Origin: Clostridium hydrogeniformans DSM 21757 | Lineage (GTDB): Bacteria > Bacillota > Clostridia > Clostridiales > Clostridiaceae | Reading direction: 5' to 3' | Length of the DNA: 64,000 nucleotides | NCBI RefSeq assembly: GCF_000686705.1 | Contig: NZ_JMLJ01000015.1 | Location: 1 to 64,000 of the forward strand | In this document: positions 54,334 through 63,760 of the stretch, piece after piece | How positions within the stretch are numbered: position 1 is the stretch's first letter | Layout: each line of letters opens with the position of its first letter | The notes under the pieces: generated by a model | Told to the model about the DNA's origin: nothing | What the model saw: the letters and a program-made list of their open reading frames with translations, nothing else | Database searches by the model: none | Translations under genes and position numbers: made by a program

Positions 54334-54370
54334 GAGACCAGAACAACAAATAAGCTTCTGGTCTCTTTTA
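54334..54370 (+). terminator. Partial terminator after the binding-protein gene
   Basis: The stem GAGACCAGAA with TTCTGGTCTC is followed by TTTTA. Weak T run and downstream genes in the same direction suggest an attenuator that raises binding protein over permease. Confidence 0.7.
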
Positions 54371-54429
54371 AGACTTTAAAAGTCAATTTAATATTAACCA
54401 AATAACTTTTCTAGGAAGGGAGAAGCAAT

Positions 54430-56088
54430 ATGTTAAATAAATCGGACATGAAAAAAATATGGCGTGATCCAATGCTTCTAGTTACAATAACTTTTGTCAT
54501 ATTAACTTTAGCAATATTTATAATTTATCCTTTAATAGCTGTACTTAAGGTTAGTTTCATAGATAACGGTAGTTTTTCACTAGATGCTTATATCAACACT
54601 CTAAATGACTCAGAATTTAAATCAGCTTTATGGAATACCTTAATTTTAGGTTTCACCGTTGGTATATTATCTACAATCATAGGATTTATATTTGCCTATG
54701 CAGATTCTTATATAAAATCTCACTTTAAGAAAATATTTAAGATAGTATCTATATTACCAATAATATCTCCTCCATTTGTCCTTGCACTATCTTCTATTAT
54801 ATTATTTGGACAATATGGACTTATAACTAGACAAATACTTGGAATACAAGATGCTAGTATATATGGATTTAAGGGTATTGTTATAGTTCAAACTATGACC
54901 TTCTTCCCAGTTGCTTATCTTCTTTTAACTGGTTTATTAAAGAAAATAGACCCATCTCTTGAAGAAGCAGCTAGGAATATGGGAGCATCTAGATGGACAA
55001 CCTTCAAGACTGTAACCCTCCCCCTTATGATACCTGGAATCGCTAATGCATTCTTATTAACTTTCATAGAGTCTGTAGCAGACTTTTCAAACCCAATGGT
55101 TATAGGTGGTAACTTCTCTACCCTAGCTACTAAGATATACATGCAAGCCATTGGTAACTATGACATGAAGGGTGGAGCAGCTGTTGCAGTTATATTAATG
55201 ATTATATCCATACTATTATTCGTTCTTGAAAAATATTGGATTGAAAAGAAATCATATGTTACTGTTACAGGTAAAGCTTCTAGAGAACGTGATGTTATAA
55301 CTGAAGGCAAGATAGTTTGGCCAATAGATATTTTCTGTTTATTAATATCACTATTTGTATTCTTATTCTATATCCTTATACCTTTAGGTGGATTATTTAA
55401 GGTTGTAGGGGTTGATTACTCATTAACACTAGATCACTTTAAATATGTATTTAATCTTGGTCTTAGCTCATTAATAGATACAACCTACCTTGCAGCTATA
55501 GCAACACCTATAACTGGAATTTACGGAATGATAATAGCCTTCTTAATTGTAAGAAAGAAATTCCTTGGAAAAGGATTTGTTGAGTTTACTTCATTACTTG
55601 CAATGGCAGTACCTGGAACTGTTGTAGGTATAGGTTATTTATCTGCATTTAACTCTAAACCACTTATGTTAACTGGAACTGCTGCTATAATTATAATTTC
55701 ATTTATTATGAGAAGTGTTCCTGTAGGGGTTAGATCTGGGGTTGCATCCCTTCAACAAATAGATCCAGCTATAGAAGAAGCTGCATCAGATCTTGGAGCT
55801 AATACTAGAAAAGTATTTACCTCTATAACTCTACCATTAATTAAACCTGCATTCTTTAGTGGGCTAGTTTATACCTTTGTTAGAAGTATGACTGCTGTAA
55901 GTGCAGTAGTATTCTTAGTATCTGCAAGATATAAGCTATTAACTGTTCAAGTTCTTTCTCAAGTAGATACAGGAAGATTCGGAGTTGCCTGTGCCTTTGC
56001 AACAGTTTTAATAGTAATTGTTTATATAGCTATATCAATAATGTATTTTGCATTAAGTAAGCTAGGAGTAAGTAAAGAAGAAATTTAA
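54430..56088 (+). CDS. Fused dual-domain ABC transporter permease
   Basis: The 552-residue protein has about 12 membrane spans and two copies of the coupling EAA loop: EEAARNMGASRWTTFKTVTLPL (about 177-198) and EEAASDLGANTRKVFTSITLPL (about 455-476). Both halves of the FbpB/AfuB type pore are thus in one chain. It follows the binding-protein gene by about 100 bases. Confidence 0.95.
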   Translation: MLNKSDMKKIWRDPMLLVTITFVILTLAIFIIYPLIAVLKVSFIDNGSFSLDAYINTLNDSEFKSALWNTLILGFTVGILSTIIGFIFAYADSYIKSHFKKIFKIVSILPIISPPFVLALSSIILFGQYGLITRQILGIQDASIYGFKGIVIVQTMTFFPVAYLLLTGLLKKIDPSLEEAARNMGASRWTTFKTVTLPLMIPGIANAFLLTFIESVADFSNPMVIGGNFSTLATKIYMQAIGNYDMKGGAAVAVILMIISILLFVLEKYWIEKKSYVTVTGKASRERDVITEGKIVWPIDIFCLLISLFVFLFYILIPLGGLFKVVGVDYSLTLDHFKYVFNLGLSSLIDTTYLAAIATPITGIYGMIIAFLIVRKKFLGKGFVEFTSLLAMAVPGTVVGIGYLSAFNSKPLMLTGTAAIIIISFIMRSVPVGVRSGVASLQQIDPAIEEAASDLGANTRKVFTSITLPLIKPAFFSGLVYTFVRSMTAVSAVVFLVSARYKLLTVQVLSQVDTGRFGVACAFATVLIVIVYIAISIMYFALSKLGVSKEEI

Positions 56089-56141
56089 ACTTATAAAATA
56101 TATAATTTAATAATTCACTTTTATAATATGGAGGTATTACT

Positions 56142-57203
56142 ATGTCAAATAAAGGCGTTAATATAAAAAACTTAACTAAAATATATGAAGGTAATAACAA
56201 CTTTAAAGCAGTTGATAATATATCAGTTGATATTAAACCTGGTGAGTTTGTAACACTACTTGGACCTTCTGGTTGTGGTAAAACTACTACTCTAAGAATG
56301 GTAGCAGGCTTTGAGATTCCAACTTCTGGAGATATAGTTCTAGGAGATGAGGTTATAAATAATCTTTCACCAGATAAAAGAGATACATCTATGGTGTTCC
56401 AAAGCTACGCTTTATTCCCACACTATAATATCTTTGATAATATAGCTTATGGACTAAAACTTAAGAAATTAGATAAGGAAACTATAAAATCAAAGGTAAC
56501 TAATATAATAGATCTTGTTGGTCTTAAGGGAATGGAAAATAGATATCCTAATCAATTATCTGGAGGACAACAACAAAGAGTTGCCCTAGCTCGTGCCTTA
56601 GTTATGGAGCCTGGAGTTCTTTTATTTGATGAACCCCTATCAAACTTAGATGCAAAGCTTAGAGTATATATGAGAACAGAAATAAGAAAAATACAACAAA
56701 AGGTTGGAATAACTGCTATATATGTAACTCATGATCAGTCAGAAGCTATGAGTCTTTCAGATAGAATAATAATAATGAATAAAGGAATTATAGAACAAGT
56801 TGGTACTCCTAAAGAGGTTTACTACACTCCAAAAACTAAGTTTGTAGCTGACTTTATCGGAACTGCTAACTTCATAGATGGAGAAATTATAGAAGTAAGT
56901 AACGGAAAAGCTAAAATACTTGTAGAAGGTCAAGAACTTACAGTTCCTTATACTGGTGATAAAAAAGCTAAAGACTCTTGTACTATTGTATTAAGACCTG
57001 AAGCTGTAGACATCGGAGAAGAAGGTTTACTTGACGGAACTGTTACTCTATCAACCTTCATGGGATCTTACCAGGATTATATAGTAAAAACTAAAAATAG
57101 TGAGCTTAAGATTCAGCTTAATAATCCTCAAGGTAAAAAGATTTTTGAAGAAGGTGCTAATGTTAAAGTATCCTTTGATGCTGTTAATGTTCATATAATT
57201 TAA
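56142..57203 (+). CDS. ABC transporter ATP-binding protein (PotA/FbpC type)
   Basis: The 353-residue protein has Walker A GPSGCGKTT (about 38-46), Q loop VFQSYALFPH, signature LSGGQQQRVALARAL, Walker B VLLFDEPLSNLD and switch YVTHDQSEA, then a C-terminal TOBE domain. It energises the fused permease. It is the last transporter gene and is closed by its own terminator. Confidence 0.96.
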   Translation: MSNKGVNIKNLTKIYEGNNNFKAVDNISVDIKPGEFVTLLGPSGCGKTTTLRMVAGFEIPTSGDIVLGDEVINNLSPDKRDTSMVFQSYALFPHYNIFDNIAYGLKLKKLDKETIKSKVTNIIDLVGLKGMENRYPNQLSGGQQQRVALARALVMEPGVLLFDEPLSNLDAKLRVYMRTEIRKIQQKVGITAIYVTHDQSEAMSLSDRIIIMNKGIIEQVGTPKEVYYTPKTKFVADFIGTANFIDGEIIEVSNGKAKILVEGQELTVPYTGDKKAKDSCTIVLRPEAVDIGEEGLLDGTVTLSTFMGSYQDYIVKTKNSELKIQLNNPQGKKIFEEGANVKVSFDAVNVHII

Positions 57204-57212
57204 TATAATTTA

Positions 57213-57247
57213 AAGACATAAGGTTTTATCCTTATGTCTTTTTTATT
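57213..57247 (+). terminator. Terminator of the ABC transporter operon
   Basis: The stem AAGACATAAGG with CCTTATGTCTT and a short loop is followed by TTTTTATTTTT. Confidence 0.9.
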
Positions 57248-57431
57248 TTTGATGTTATAATAATTCTAAAAAGAATTTATATGTTTATTTATAAAAGTTA
57301 AAATGTATAGAAAAAATTTCCTATTATTACTATTTGAAAAATGCCTAAATACCCAATAAAATTTTATATTAATAAATCTTTTAACTCTACACTAAAACTT
57401 AGAGTAACTTTAACTTAAAGAAAGGATACTT

Positions 57432-59129
57432 ATGTTTAGAAAACGACTTTTTAAAGCATTTATTCTTATAATGGCAATCCCCTTAATATTTATGTTTATA
57501 TCCTATTATAATACATTAAATTACACAAATTCTGAAAGAAATACTACCTTAAAAAACAACCTGAAGATAGTTAGTAAGTTTGTAGATTCTACTGTGACTA
57601 CCTTTAGCTCCATGACTAACTATATATCCTTTAATGATGAAATTCAGGAAATTTTATCTACTGAATCTTCCTCTAAAAACTTCGATAAATTTAAGGATAC
57701 TCAGAAAATATATAAAATAACTAATAGTATATTAGCTACACAACCTTTAGATGTGCCTATACATATTATTGATAAAAATAGAAATAGTAGATTTAGTACT
57801 ACAGATTACTTAGTTCCCATATATAAGGATGTTCGTGGAAACTTTTTTGATATACTAGATGAAACTGAGGGTAAGAGTCTATCCTATATACATAGAAGGG
57901 TTGATGGAAAAGACTCAAGGGATATAGTTATGGCCATGGGTACTCAAATTCGACAAAAGGAAACCGGAGATATCCTTGGATATGTTATAACAGATATATA
58001 TGATGATTATTTAAATGATCTTATTAAAAACTTTTCCATGTATCCTGAGGACAACATATACATATTAGACAAAAGTGGTTACATAATAACTGATCTTAAA
58101 AATAAAAATGAAACTGGATTCAAATTTAATAAAGATGCTCTTGTAAAAATTTTAAGCAGTGATGAAGATTCTTTGTATGCAAATTTAAATAATTCTTATT
58201 CAAAAATCCACTTTGCTACCTCACCTTTAACTGGATTTAAAATAGTACAAGTGGTTCCCTTATCATCAATGTATGATAAAATTATAATACTTATATTATC
58301 CTTTATTTCTCTTCTTATTATAGGAATATTACTTGGAATATACTGTTCTTATCGTTTATCTAGAAGTATATCAAAGCCTATAAATGAACTAAGTAACCTT
58401 ATGACTGAAGTAGAAAAAGGGAATAGGCATGTGGTGTTTCCCCTTATAGATGGAAATGATGAAATATCCCATCTTGGAAATAGTTTTAATCAGATGGTTA
58501 AAGAAATAAATAAGCTTATAGAAGAGGTTTATGTAAAACAATATTTATTGAAAGAAGCTGAATTTAAATCTCTTAAGGCTCAAGTAAACCCTCATTTTTT
58601 ATATAATACTTTAGAATCTATAAATTGGATGGCTAAACTTAAGGATTATGACAATGTTTGTAATATGATAACCTGCCTTGGTAACTTTTTAAGATATAGC
58701 ATTACCAAAAAAAGTGATGTGGTAACAATTTCCGAGGAAATAAGCCAGATAAATAATTACTTAACTATCCAAAAAATACGTTATGGTGATAAATTTAAAG
58801 TAAATATAGATATTGACCAAAGTATTTGTAATAAAAATATCTTAAGACTTCTTCTTCAACCTTTAGTTGAAAATGCCATAGTTCATGGAATGGAACAAAA
58901 AAGTAAGGACGGAATAATAATTATAAAAGGCTATGTAGATGAGGGAAAGATAATATTCGAGGTCCTAGATAACGGGGTCGGCTTTGGAAATAGTAAGCAT
59001 AAAGGTGAAGGAATTGGTTTAGATAATGTAAACTCTAGGATTAAAATTCACTACGGAGAAGAATTTGGTCTCTATAAAGAGATCAAAGATAATATGACAT
59101 GTATAAAAATAATATTAAATTCTAATTAA
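57432..59129 (+). CDS. YesM-type sensor histidine kinase
   Basis: The 565-residue protein has an N-terminal span (about 8-25), an extracellular dCache-like sensor (about 30-275), a second span (about 285-305), a HAMP linker (SRSISKPINELSNLM) and a His_kinase/HATPase part with NPHFLYNTLESINWM (the phosphorylated histidine), LLLQPLVENAIVHG and GEGIGLDNVNSRI. It is followed by a YesN-type regulator 25 bases later. Such kinases usually control nearby sugar ABC systems, here probably the transporter just upstream. Confidence 0.94.
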   Translation: MFRKRLFKAFILIMAIPLIFMFISYYNTLNYTNSERNTTLKNNLKIVSKFVDSTVTTFSSMTNYISFNDEIQEILSTESSSKNFDKFKDTQKIYKITNSILATQPLDVPIHIIDKNRNSRFSTTDYLVPIYKDVRGNFFDILDETEGKSLSYIHRRVDGKDSRDIVMAMGTQIRQKETGDILGYVITDIYDDYLNDLIKNFSMYPEDNIYILDKSGYIITDLKNKNETGFKFNKDALVKILSSDEDSLYANLNNSYSKIHFATSPLTGFKIVQVVPLSSMYDKIIILILSFISLLIIGILLGIYCSYRLSRSISKPINELSNLMTEVEKGNRHVVFPLIDGNDEISHLGNSFNQMVKEINKLIEEVYVKQYLLKEAEFKSLKAQVNPHFLYNTLESINWMAKLKDYDNVCNMITCLGNFLRYSITKKSDVVTISEEISQINNYLTIQKIRYGDKFKVNIDIDQSICNKNILRLLLQPLVENAIVHGMEQKSKDGIIIIKGYVDEGKIIFEVLDNGVGFGNSKHKGEGIGLDNVNSRIKIHYGEEFGLYKEIKDNMTCIKIILNSN

Positions 59130-59154
59130 CCTTATTCCACTGGAGGAATATTTT

Positions 59155-60711
59155 ATGATAAAAGTTGTATTTGTAGATGATGAATACTTTGCAAGGGAAG
59201 GTATGAAAAAAACTATAGATTGGAAAAGCTTAAACTGTGAATTCTTAAAAGCCTTTGATAATCCTAATGATGCCCTAGAAGAATGTAAAATACTAAAGCC
59301 TGATTTAGTAATAACAGACATAAATATGCCTTCTATGAACGGACTTCAAATGGCAGAAAATATATCTGAAAGTCTTCCCTATTGTAAATTTATAATAATC
59401 ACTGGCTATGATGAGTTTGAATATGCAAAGCAAGCAATAAAGCTTAAAGCAATGGACTTCTTATTAAAGCCGTTAAATCATGATGAGCTTATATCATCTA
59501 TAAAAAACTCAGTAAAGACTATAAATAAATTAAAGTTCGAAATATCTATTGCAAAAGAAAGAATTCTTTTAGACTCTATGAGAGGTAAAATATCAAATAA
59601 GGATTCCATGATTTCCATACTATCCTCTCAAAATATTAATATGAAAAATATAATTATTGTAAGTATAGAGAATGACAACTATGGTAGTATACTAGAAAAT
59701 GGTCTTGAAGAAGAAATATATACTCATAATAAATTTATAAGAGAATCTTGCTATAAAGCATTTAATATGGAATGTTTTGTTGTAGAATGTCATCAAGATA
59801 AACTTGCTCTAATTATTGATATTTCTACAAATTTTGCACTTCTTAATAATAAATTAGAGTATATTCAAAAAAAACTTCTTAATAATCATAATATACATAT
59901 AACTATGGGAGTATCTAATATAAATACTTTAAGAAATATAAAGGAATCTTATGATGAGAGCAAACTTGCACTAAAAGAAAAACTATACTTAGGAAAAGGT
60001 AATATTATTTATTTTAAAGATATACATAATATAAATTCTATAGATAATAATGGATATGAAATTTTAATAAAAAAACAGGAAGAGATTATACTTTTAATAA
60101 AGGCAAAAGATAAAGTAAAATTAGAAAAAAGGCTTAAGGATTTATACTTTAATATTTTTAAAACTTATAAAATAGAGGAGCATATTATTAATCAAATAAC
60201 CCTAAATCTTATTTTCAGAATAAAAACCATGCTTAAGAGCTATAACTTAAATACAGATTTTCTTATAGAAAAAGAAGCTCAAATGTTTAAGGAAGATTCT
60301 AAATTGAATACTATAGATGAAGTTTTCTACTCAATGCATTCCATATGTATTGACTCCATAAGATTACTTAAAGAGACGTACATAGAATCAGAAGACACCA
60401 GTATCTCTAAAGCAATTGATTATATAAAAGATAATTACAATAAGGACTTGTCCTTATCTAATATTGCAAAGCATGCTTACTTAAGTGAAAGCTATCTAAG
60501 TAGAAAAATTAAACAAACCCTTGGTGTCGGCTTTAGTGAATATGTAAATTCTCTTAGGATTGAGAAATCTATAGAACTTTTAAGGGATCCTAATCTTAGG
60601 GTATCGGAAATAGCTCTTATGGTTGGATATTCTGACTATAGATATTTTTCTAATATATTTAAAAAGTATACTGGATACTCTCCAAAGGAATTTACTAAAA
60701 ATAAATTATAG
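59155..60711 (+). CDS. YesN-type response regulator with AraC HTH
   Basis: The 518-residue protein has an N-terminal receiver domain (VFVDDEYFAREGMKK, acceptor aspartate in DLVITDINMPSMNGL, KPLNHDEL), a long middle part, and a C-terminal AraC HTH pair (about 415-515: SLSNIAKHAYLSESYLSRKI, RVSEIALMVGYSDYRYFSNIFKKYTGYSPKEF). It is the partner of the preceding kinase and likely activates the transporter operon at 53297. Confidence 0.95.
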   Translation: MIKVVFVDDEYFAREGMKKTIDWKSLNCEFLKAFDNPNDALEECKILKPDLVITDINMPSMNGLQMAENISESLPYCKFIIITGYDEFEYAKQAIKLKAMDFLLKPLNHDELISSIKNSVKTINKLKFEISIAKERILLDSMRGKISNKDSMISILSSQNINMKNIIIVSIENDNYGSILENGLEEEIYTHNKFIRESCYKAFNMECFVVECHQDKLALIIDISTNFALLNNKLEYIQKKLLNNHNIHITMGVSNINTLRNIKESYDESKLALKEKLYLGKGNIIYFKDIHNINSIDNNGYEILIKKQEEIILLIKAKDKVKLEKRLKDLYFNIFKTYKIEEHIINQITLNLIFRIKTMLKSYNLNTDFLIEKEAQMFKEDSKLNTIDEVFYSMHSICIDSIRLLKETYIESEDTSISKAIDYIKDNYNKDLSLSNIAKHAYLSESYLSRKIKQTLGVGFSEYVNSLRIEKSIELLRDPNLRVSEIALMVGYSDYRYFSNIFKKYTGYSPKEFTKNKL

Positions 60712-60715
60712 ATAA

Positions 60716-60757
60716 AAAGAGGATGCCTCACTTTCATTGTGAGACTTCCTCTTTTCA
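60716..60757. terminator. Terminator between convergent genes
   Basis: The arms AAGAGGA.G.CTCAC and GTGAG.C.TCCTCTT, with mismatches, are followed by TTCAC and a T run; it ends the two-component operon. Confidence 0.75.
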
Positions 60758-60788
60758 CTTTATGTCATTATTTAACCAAAATTTTTTC

Positions 60789-61070
60789 TTAATCCATAGG
60801 CTTACTTAACTTAGATAACTCTTCTTTATTATCACAGCAGCTTTTTCTTTTACCCTTTCCAAACATCATTGGTATCATTAAAATCATCATTATTGGACAT
60901 AAAAATGGTGCTATTACAGAAAGTACTCTACCTGCCTCTGGACTAAACCTCCATATGACTGGTAGAAATCCTATAATAACTATAGGTAATCCACAACAAA
61001 TAATCATGTGTAACATATGTTTTAAGTTACTATGCTTTTTATTTCCTTCACTATCCTTATGACAATTCAT
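60789..61070 (-). CDS. Small cysteine-containing membrane protein, unknown
   Basis: The 93-residue protein has two membrane spans (about 21-40 and 47-69). Both flanks hold cysteines: HMIICCGLPIV in the first span and KSCCDNKEEL after the second. No family was recognised with confidence. A GGAGGGG site lies five bases before the ATG. It is next to the manganese catalase gene, in the same direction and 114 bases after it. Confidence 0.7.
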   Translation of the reverse strand: MNCHKDSEGNKKHSNLKHMLHMIICCGLPIVIIGFLPVIWRFSPEAGRVLSVIAPFLCPIMMILMIPMMFGKGKRKSCCDNKEELSKLSKPMD

Positions 61071-61184
61071 TCTTACCCCTCCACTATCTTTCTTATATAG
61101 AAAGCTTTTATATTCTTTATTTACATCTTACATTCCTTATATAAAGAATATATGGAGGATACAATTTTAACTTATTTTATATTT

Positions 61185-61856
61185 TTATTTTCTTGGATTA
61201 CTAAAGGAGGTTTCAGTTGGATCAGGAGATTTAAAATATTCTCCTGGAGTTGATAGGTTAAAGTAAAGCTTAGAATCTTCTGTTATACCAAAATCCTTAT
61301 TAGACCCTGTATCTTTAACCTTATTTAAAGCTTCTCTAAATAAAGCGTTATGAGCTTCTTCTCTTTCTAATAAAAACATTATTGTCTCTTTCACATATTT
61401 ATCTTCGATTTGACGATATAAATATTCGTAAACTACCTTTGCTCTTTGCTCAGATGCTATATTAGAAAGTAAATCTGCAACTAAATCCCCTGTAACTGTT
61501 ACATAGTCAGCAGTCCATGGAGCACCAGATGAATTAGTTAATACTGGGGATAACCCTCCTAATACATGAGTTTGTATCACCCCTGCATCAACACTTTTAT
61601 AATCCACATCATGACCATTTAATAAATTTATAGTTTGTGCAACCATTTCCATATGGCTAAGTTCTTCTGCTGCAATATCAAGAAATAAATCTTTTATTGC
61701 TGGATCTTTTATTCTAAAACTTTGAGATAAATACTGCATAGCAGCTTTTAATTCCCCATTTCCACCACCTAGTTGCTCTTGCATCAAAACCGCATACTGA
61801 GGATTAGGTTTTTCTACTCTTACTTCTCTTAATAACTTTTTATCATGTTTAAACAA
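61185..61856 (-). CDS. Manganese catalase family protein (CotJC-like)
   Basis: The 223-residue protein has the di-manganese helices: EQLGGGNGELKAAMQYLSQSF (about 27-47), DIAAEELSHMEMVAQTI (about 61-77), ASEQRAKVVYEYLYRQIED and REEAHNALFREAL. It resembles spore coat CotJC proteins and may remove hydrogen peroxide at the spore surface. It starts with TTG after GGAGGTG. The divergent genes are also coat-like. Confidence 0.93.
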   Translation of the reverse strand: MFKHDKKLLREVRVEKPNPQYAVLMQEQLGGGNGELKAAMQYLSQSFRIKDPAIKDLFLDIAAEELSHMEMVAQTINLLNGHDVDYKSVDAGVIQTHVLGGLSPVLTNSSGAPWTADYVTVTGDLVADLLSNIASEQRAKVVYEYLYRQIEDKYVKETIMFLLEREEAHNALFREALNKVKDTGSNKDFGITEDSKLYFNLSTPGEYFKSPDPTETSFSNPRK

Positions 61857-61951
61857 ATTTAAGCACCTCCATATTTTATATCCTTAATATCTTCTCTTAT
61901 AAGATATTATTTATTCTTATTGTTAAAAAAACTATTAACTTTTAATACTAG

Positions 61952-62084
61952 TTTATCTGATGGCTATAAGCTTTAACATCCATCTTCTAAAGGGTGAGAT
62001 ATAACATTTGCTACGCCCCTAGATTAACTATTCTAACCTTCAGATGGTGGAAAGAACGCCATCTGAAGAAAGATTCGTTCTATA
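61952..62084 (+). ncRNA. Structured repeat element, copy D
   Basis: It carries the 5' box TTTATCTGATGGCTA, the core GCTACGCCCCTAGATTAACT, an intact hairpin 3 (CTTCAGATGGTG with CGCCATCTGAAG) and the end AAAGATTCGTTCTATA. Hairpin 3 differs from copy B by one A-T for G-C exchange and a G-U wobble, which supports the stem. Hairpin 1 is weak. It lies in the divergent gap between the manganese catalase and coat genes. Confidence 0.65.
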
Positions 62085-62158
62085 TACAAAACTTACATAG
62101 AATAAATTCAAATATTAAGCCCAATAATACTATTGAAACATAATTTGGAGGTGATTTT

Positions 62159-62344
62159 ATGTCAAACTTAAATCAGTTAGAATTACAAAATCTTCGTCAT
62201 CTTATTGGTGCTCACGAAACAGTTTCAAATAAACTTAATGATTTTGCAAATCAATGTACAGACCCAAATATAAAAGAAATGCTTAAGTGTGATGCTCAGG
62301 ATGCAAAGACCAATAAAGAGAAATTAATGAATTTCTTAAAATAG
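62159..62344 (+). CDS. Small spore-associated helical protein, unknown
   Basis: The 61-residue protein is helical: LNQLELQNLRHLIGAHETVSN and KLNDFANQCTDPNIKEMLKC, a pattern like the N-terminal half of the ferritin-like CotF helix pair. No family is certain. A GGAGGTG site lies eight bases before the ATG. It is 11 bases upstream of a CotF-like gene and divergent from the manganese catalase gene, so a spore coat role is likely. Confidence 0.75.
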   Translation: MSNLNQLELQNLRHLIGAHETVSNKLNDFANQCTDPNIKEMLKCDAQDAKTNKEKLMNFLK

Positions 62345-62355
62345 GAGGGAACGAA

Positions 62356-62616
62356 ATGCAAGAAAAAGATATGGTTAATGATTACCTAAGTATGATTAAC
62401 AGCAGCTTAGCTGGATATGGCGGTATTATAAGCCAAACAGATAATGAGGAATTACGTCAAACTATTCAACAAATGAGAAATCAAGATGAATTACGTCAGT
62501 ATAAGCTATATCAAACTGCTAAACAAAAGGGTTACTACAAGCCAGCTCAGCAAGCAACTCAATCTGAAATAGGTACAGTAAAATCTGAGTTTACTATGCA
62601 AAATGCCTCAAAGTAA
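62356..62616 (+). CDS. CotF-like spore coat protein
   Basis: The 86-residue protein shows KDMVNDYLSMINSSLAGYGG, RQTIQQMRNQDELRQYKLYQ and AKQKGYYKPAQQA, matching the CotF-type coat protein pattern of ferritin-like helix pairs ending in KGYYKPA. It is translated from the same mRNA as the preceding small gene. GGAGGGA lies before the ATG. Confidence 0.9.
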   Translation: MQEKDMVNDYLSMINSSLAGYGGIISQTDNEELRQTIQQMRNQDELRQYKLYQTAKQKGYYKPAQQATQSEIGTVKSEFTMQNASK

Positions 62617-62638
62617 TAAAATATATTCTATTATTATA

Positions 62639-62677
62639 AAAAGTAGTTTAGGAATTAATTCCTAAGCTACTTTTTTA
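62639..62677 (+). terminator. Terminator of the coat gene pair
   Basis: The stem AAAGTAGTTTAGGAATT with AATTCCTAAGCTACTTT is followed by TTTTATC. Confidence 0.85.
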
Positions 62678-62839
62678 TCTTTATAACCTACTTTTCTTAA
62701 AATTAAAATATTGGACACCATCCTAATATGTTGTATAATTTAATAAATATGGAATTATAATCTAATTGCATCAATTAGATCTTACAATAGTTTATTCTTC
62801 TAATAAATCATTTAAGCTCTAATTAATTGAAGGGTTAAT

Positions 62840-63760
62840 ATGACATCAATTTATATTAAATCACTAAACAAGAATTATAAATCATCTAAAAATATAGTAA
62901 AAGCAGTAAATAATTTTTCATTGACTGCTAATAGAGGAGAAATTATTGGTTTAGTAGGTCCAAATGGAGCAGGTAAAAGTACTCTCGTAAAACTTCTCTG
63001 TGGGATACTTACCCCAACAGATGGAGATATAGAGGTCCTCGGTCTATCCCCTAGTAAAAATAGAACTACTCTTTCTAAGGACTTAGGGATAATGTTTGGT
63101 CAACGCTCATCATTATGGTTCAACATACCAGTTAAGGAATCTTTACTTTTAATGAAAGATATATACGAAGTACCTAATGATATATTCTATAAAAGATTAA
63201 AAACATATGCTGAAAAACTAAATATAGAAAACCTCTTATCAACTCCTGTAAGGAATTTATCTTTTGGTCAAAAGATACGTTGCGAAATCCTAGCCACAAT
63301 TTTACATAATCCAAAGCTTCTTATATTAGATGAACCAACAATAGGACTAGATATTGTGGTTAAAAACTCTTTAAGAGATATTATTTTAGATTTCTCAAAA
63401 GAAAATAACTCCACAGTAATATTAACTACCCATGATATTCAAGATGTAGAAAAACTATGCTCAAGAGTAGTTTTTATAAACAAAGGAGAAAAACAAATAG
63501 ATTTAACTATGAGCGAATTGAAAGAAATATTAAAAAAGTATTCTGTGATTGAAATAGAAAAGATAAATGGGATAGATTCATTTAAAAATGAGTTTAAGCA
63601 ATTTTACAGAGAAGAAACCAGTAGTCATATGAGATTTTGTATAAAGCAAGAGGATACTAAGCTTTTTATTAATACTATCATTAATAAGTTTGGCGAAGAT
63701 ATAATTTTTAGAAAGGTAGATCCTAACTTGGAGGATATTCTATATGCATACTATAATTAA
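62840..63760 (+). CDS. ABC-2 type exporter ATP-binding protein
   Basis: The 306-residue protein has Walker A GPNGAGKST (about 39-47), Q loop MFGQRSSLWFN, a signature NLSFGQKIRCEIL with S-F-G-Q in place of S-G-G-Q, Walker B LLILDEPTIGLD and switch THDIQD, and a C-terminal domain of about 90 residues. The layout matches the ATPases of viologen/daunorubicin-type exporters. It overlaps the start of the permease gene by 17 bases. Confidence 0.93.
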   Translation: MTSIYIKSLNKNYKSSKNIVKAVNNFSLTANRGEIIGLVGPNGAGKSTLVKLLCGILTPTDGDIEVLGLSPSKNRTTLSKDLGIMFGQRSSLWFNIPVKESLLLMKDIYEVPNDIFYKRLKTYAEKLNIENLLSTPVRNLSFGQKIRCEILATILHNPKLLILDEPTIGLDIVVKNSLRDIILDFSKENNSTVILTTHDIQDVEKLCSRVVFINKGEKQIDLTMSELKEILKKYSVIEIEKINGIDSFKNEFKQFYREETSSHMRFCIKQEDTKLFINTIINKFGEDIIFRKVDPNLEDILYAYYN

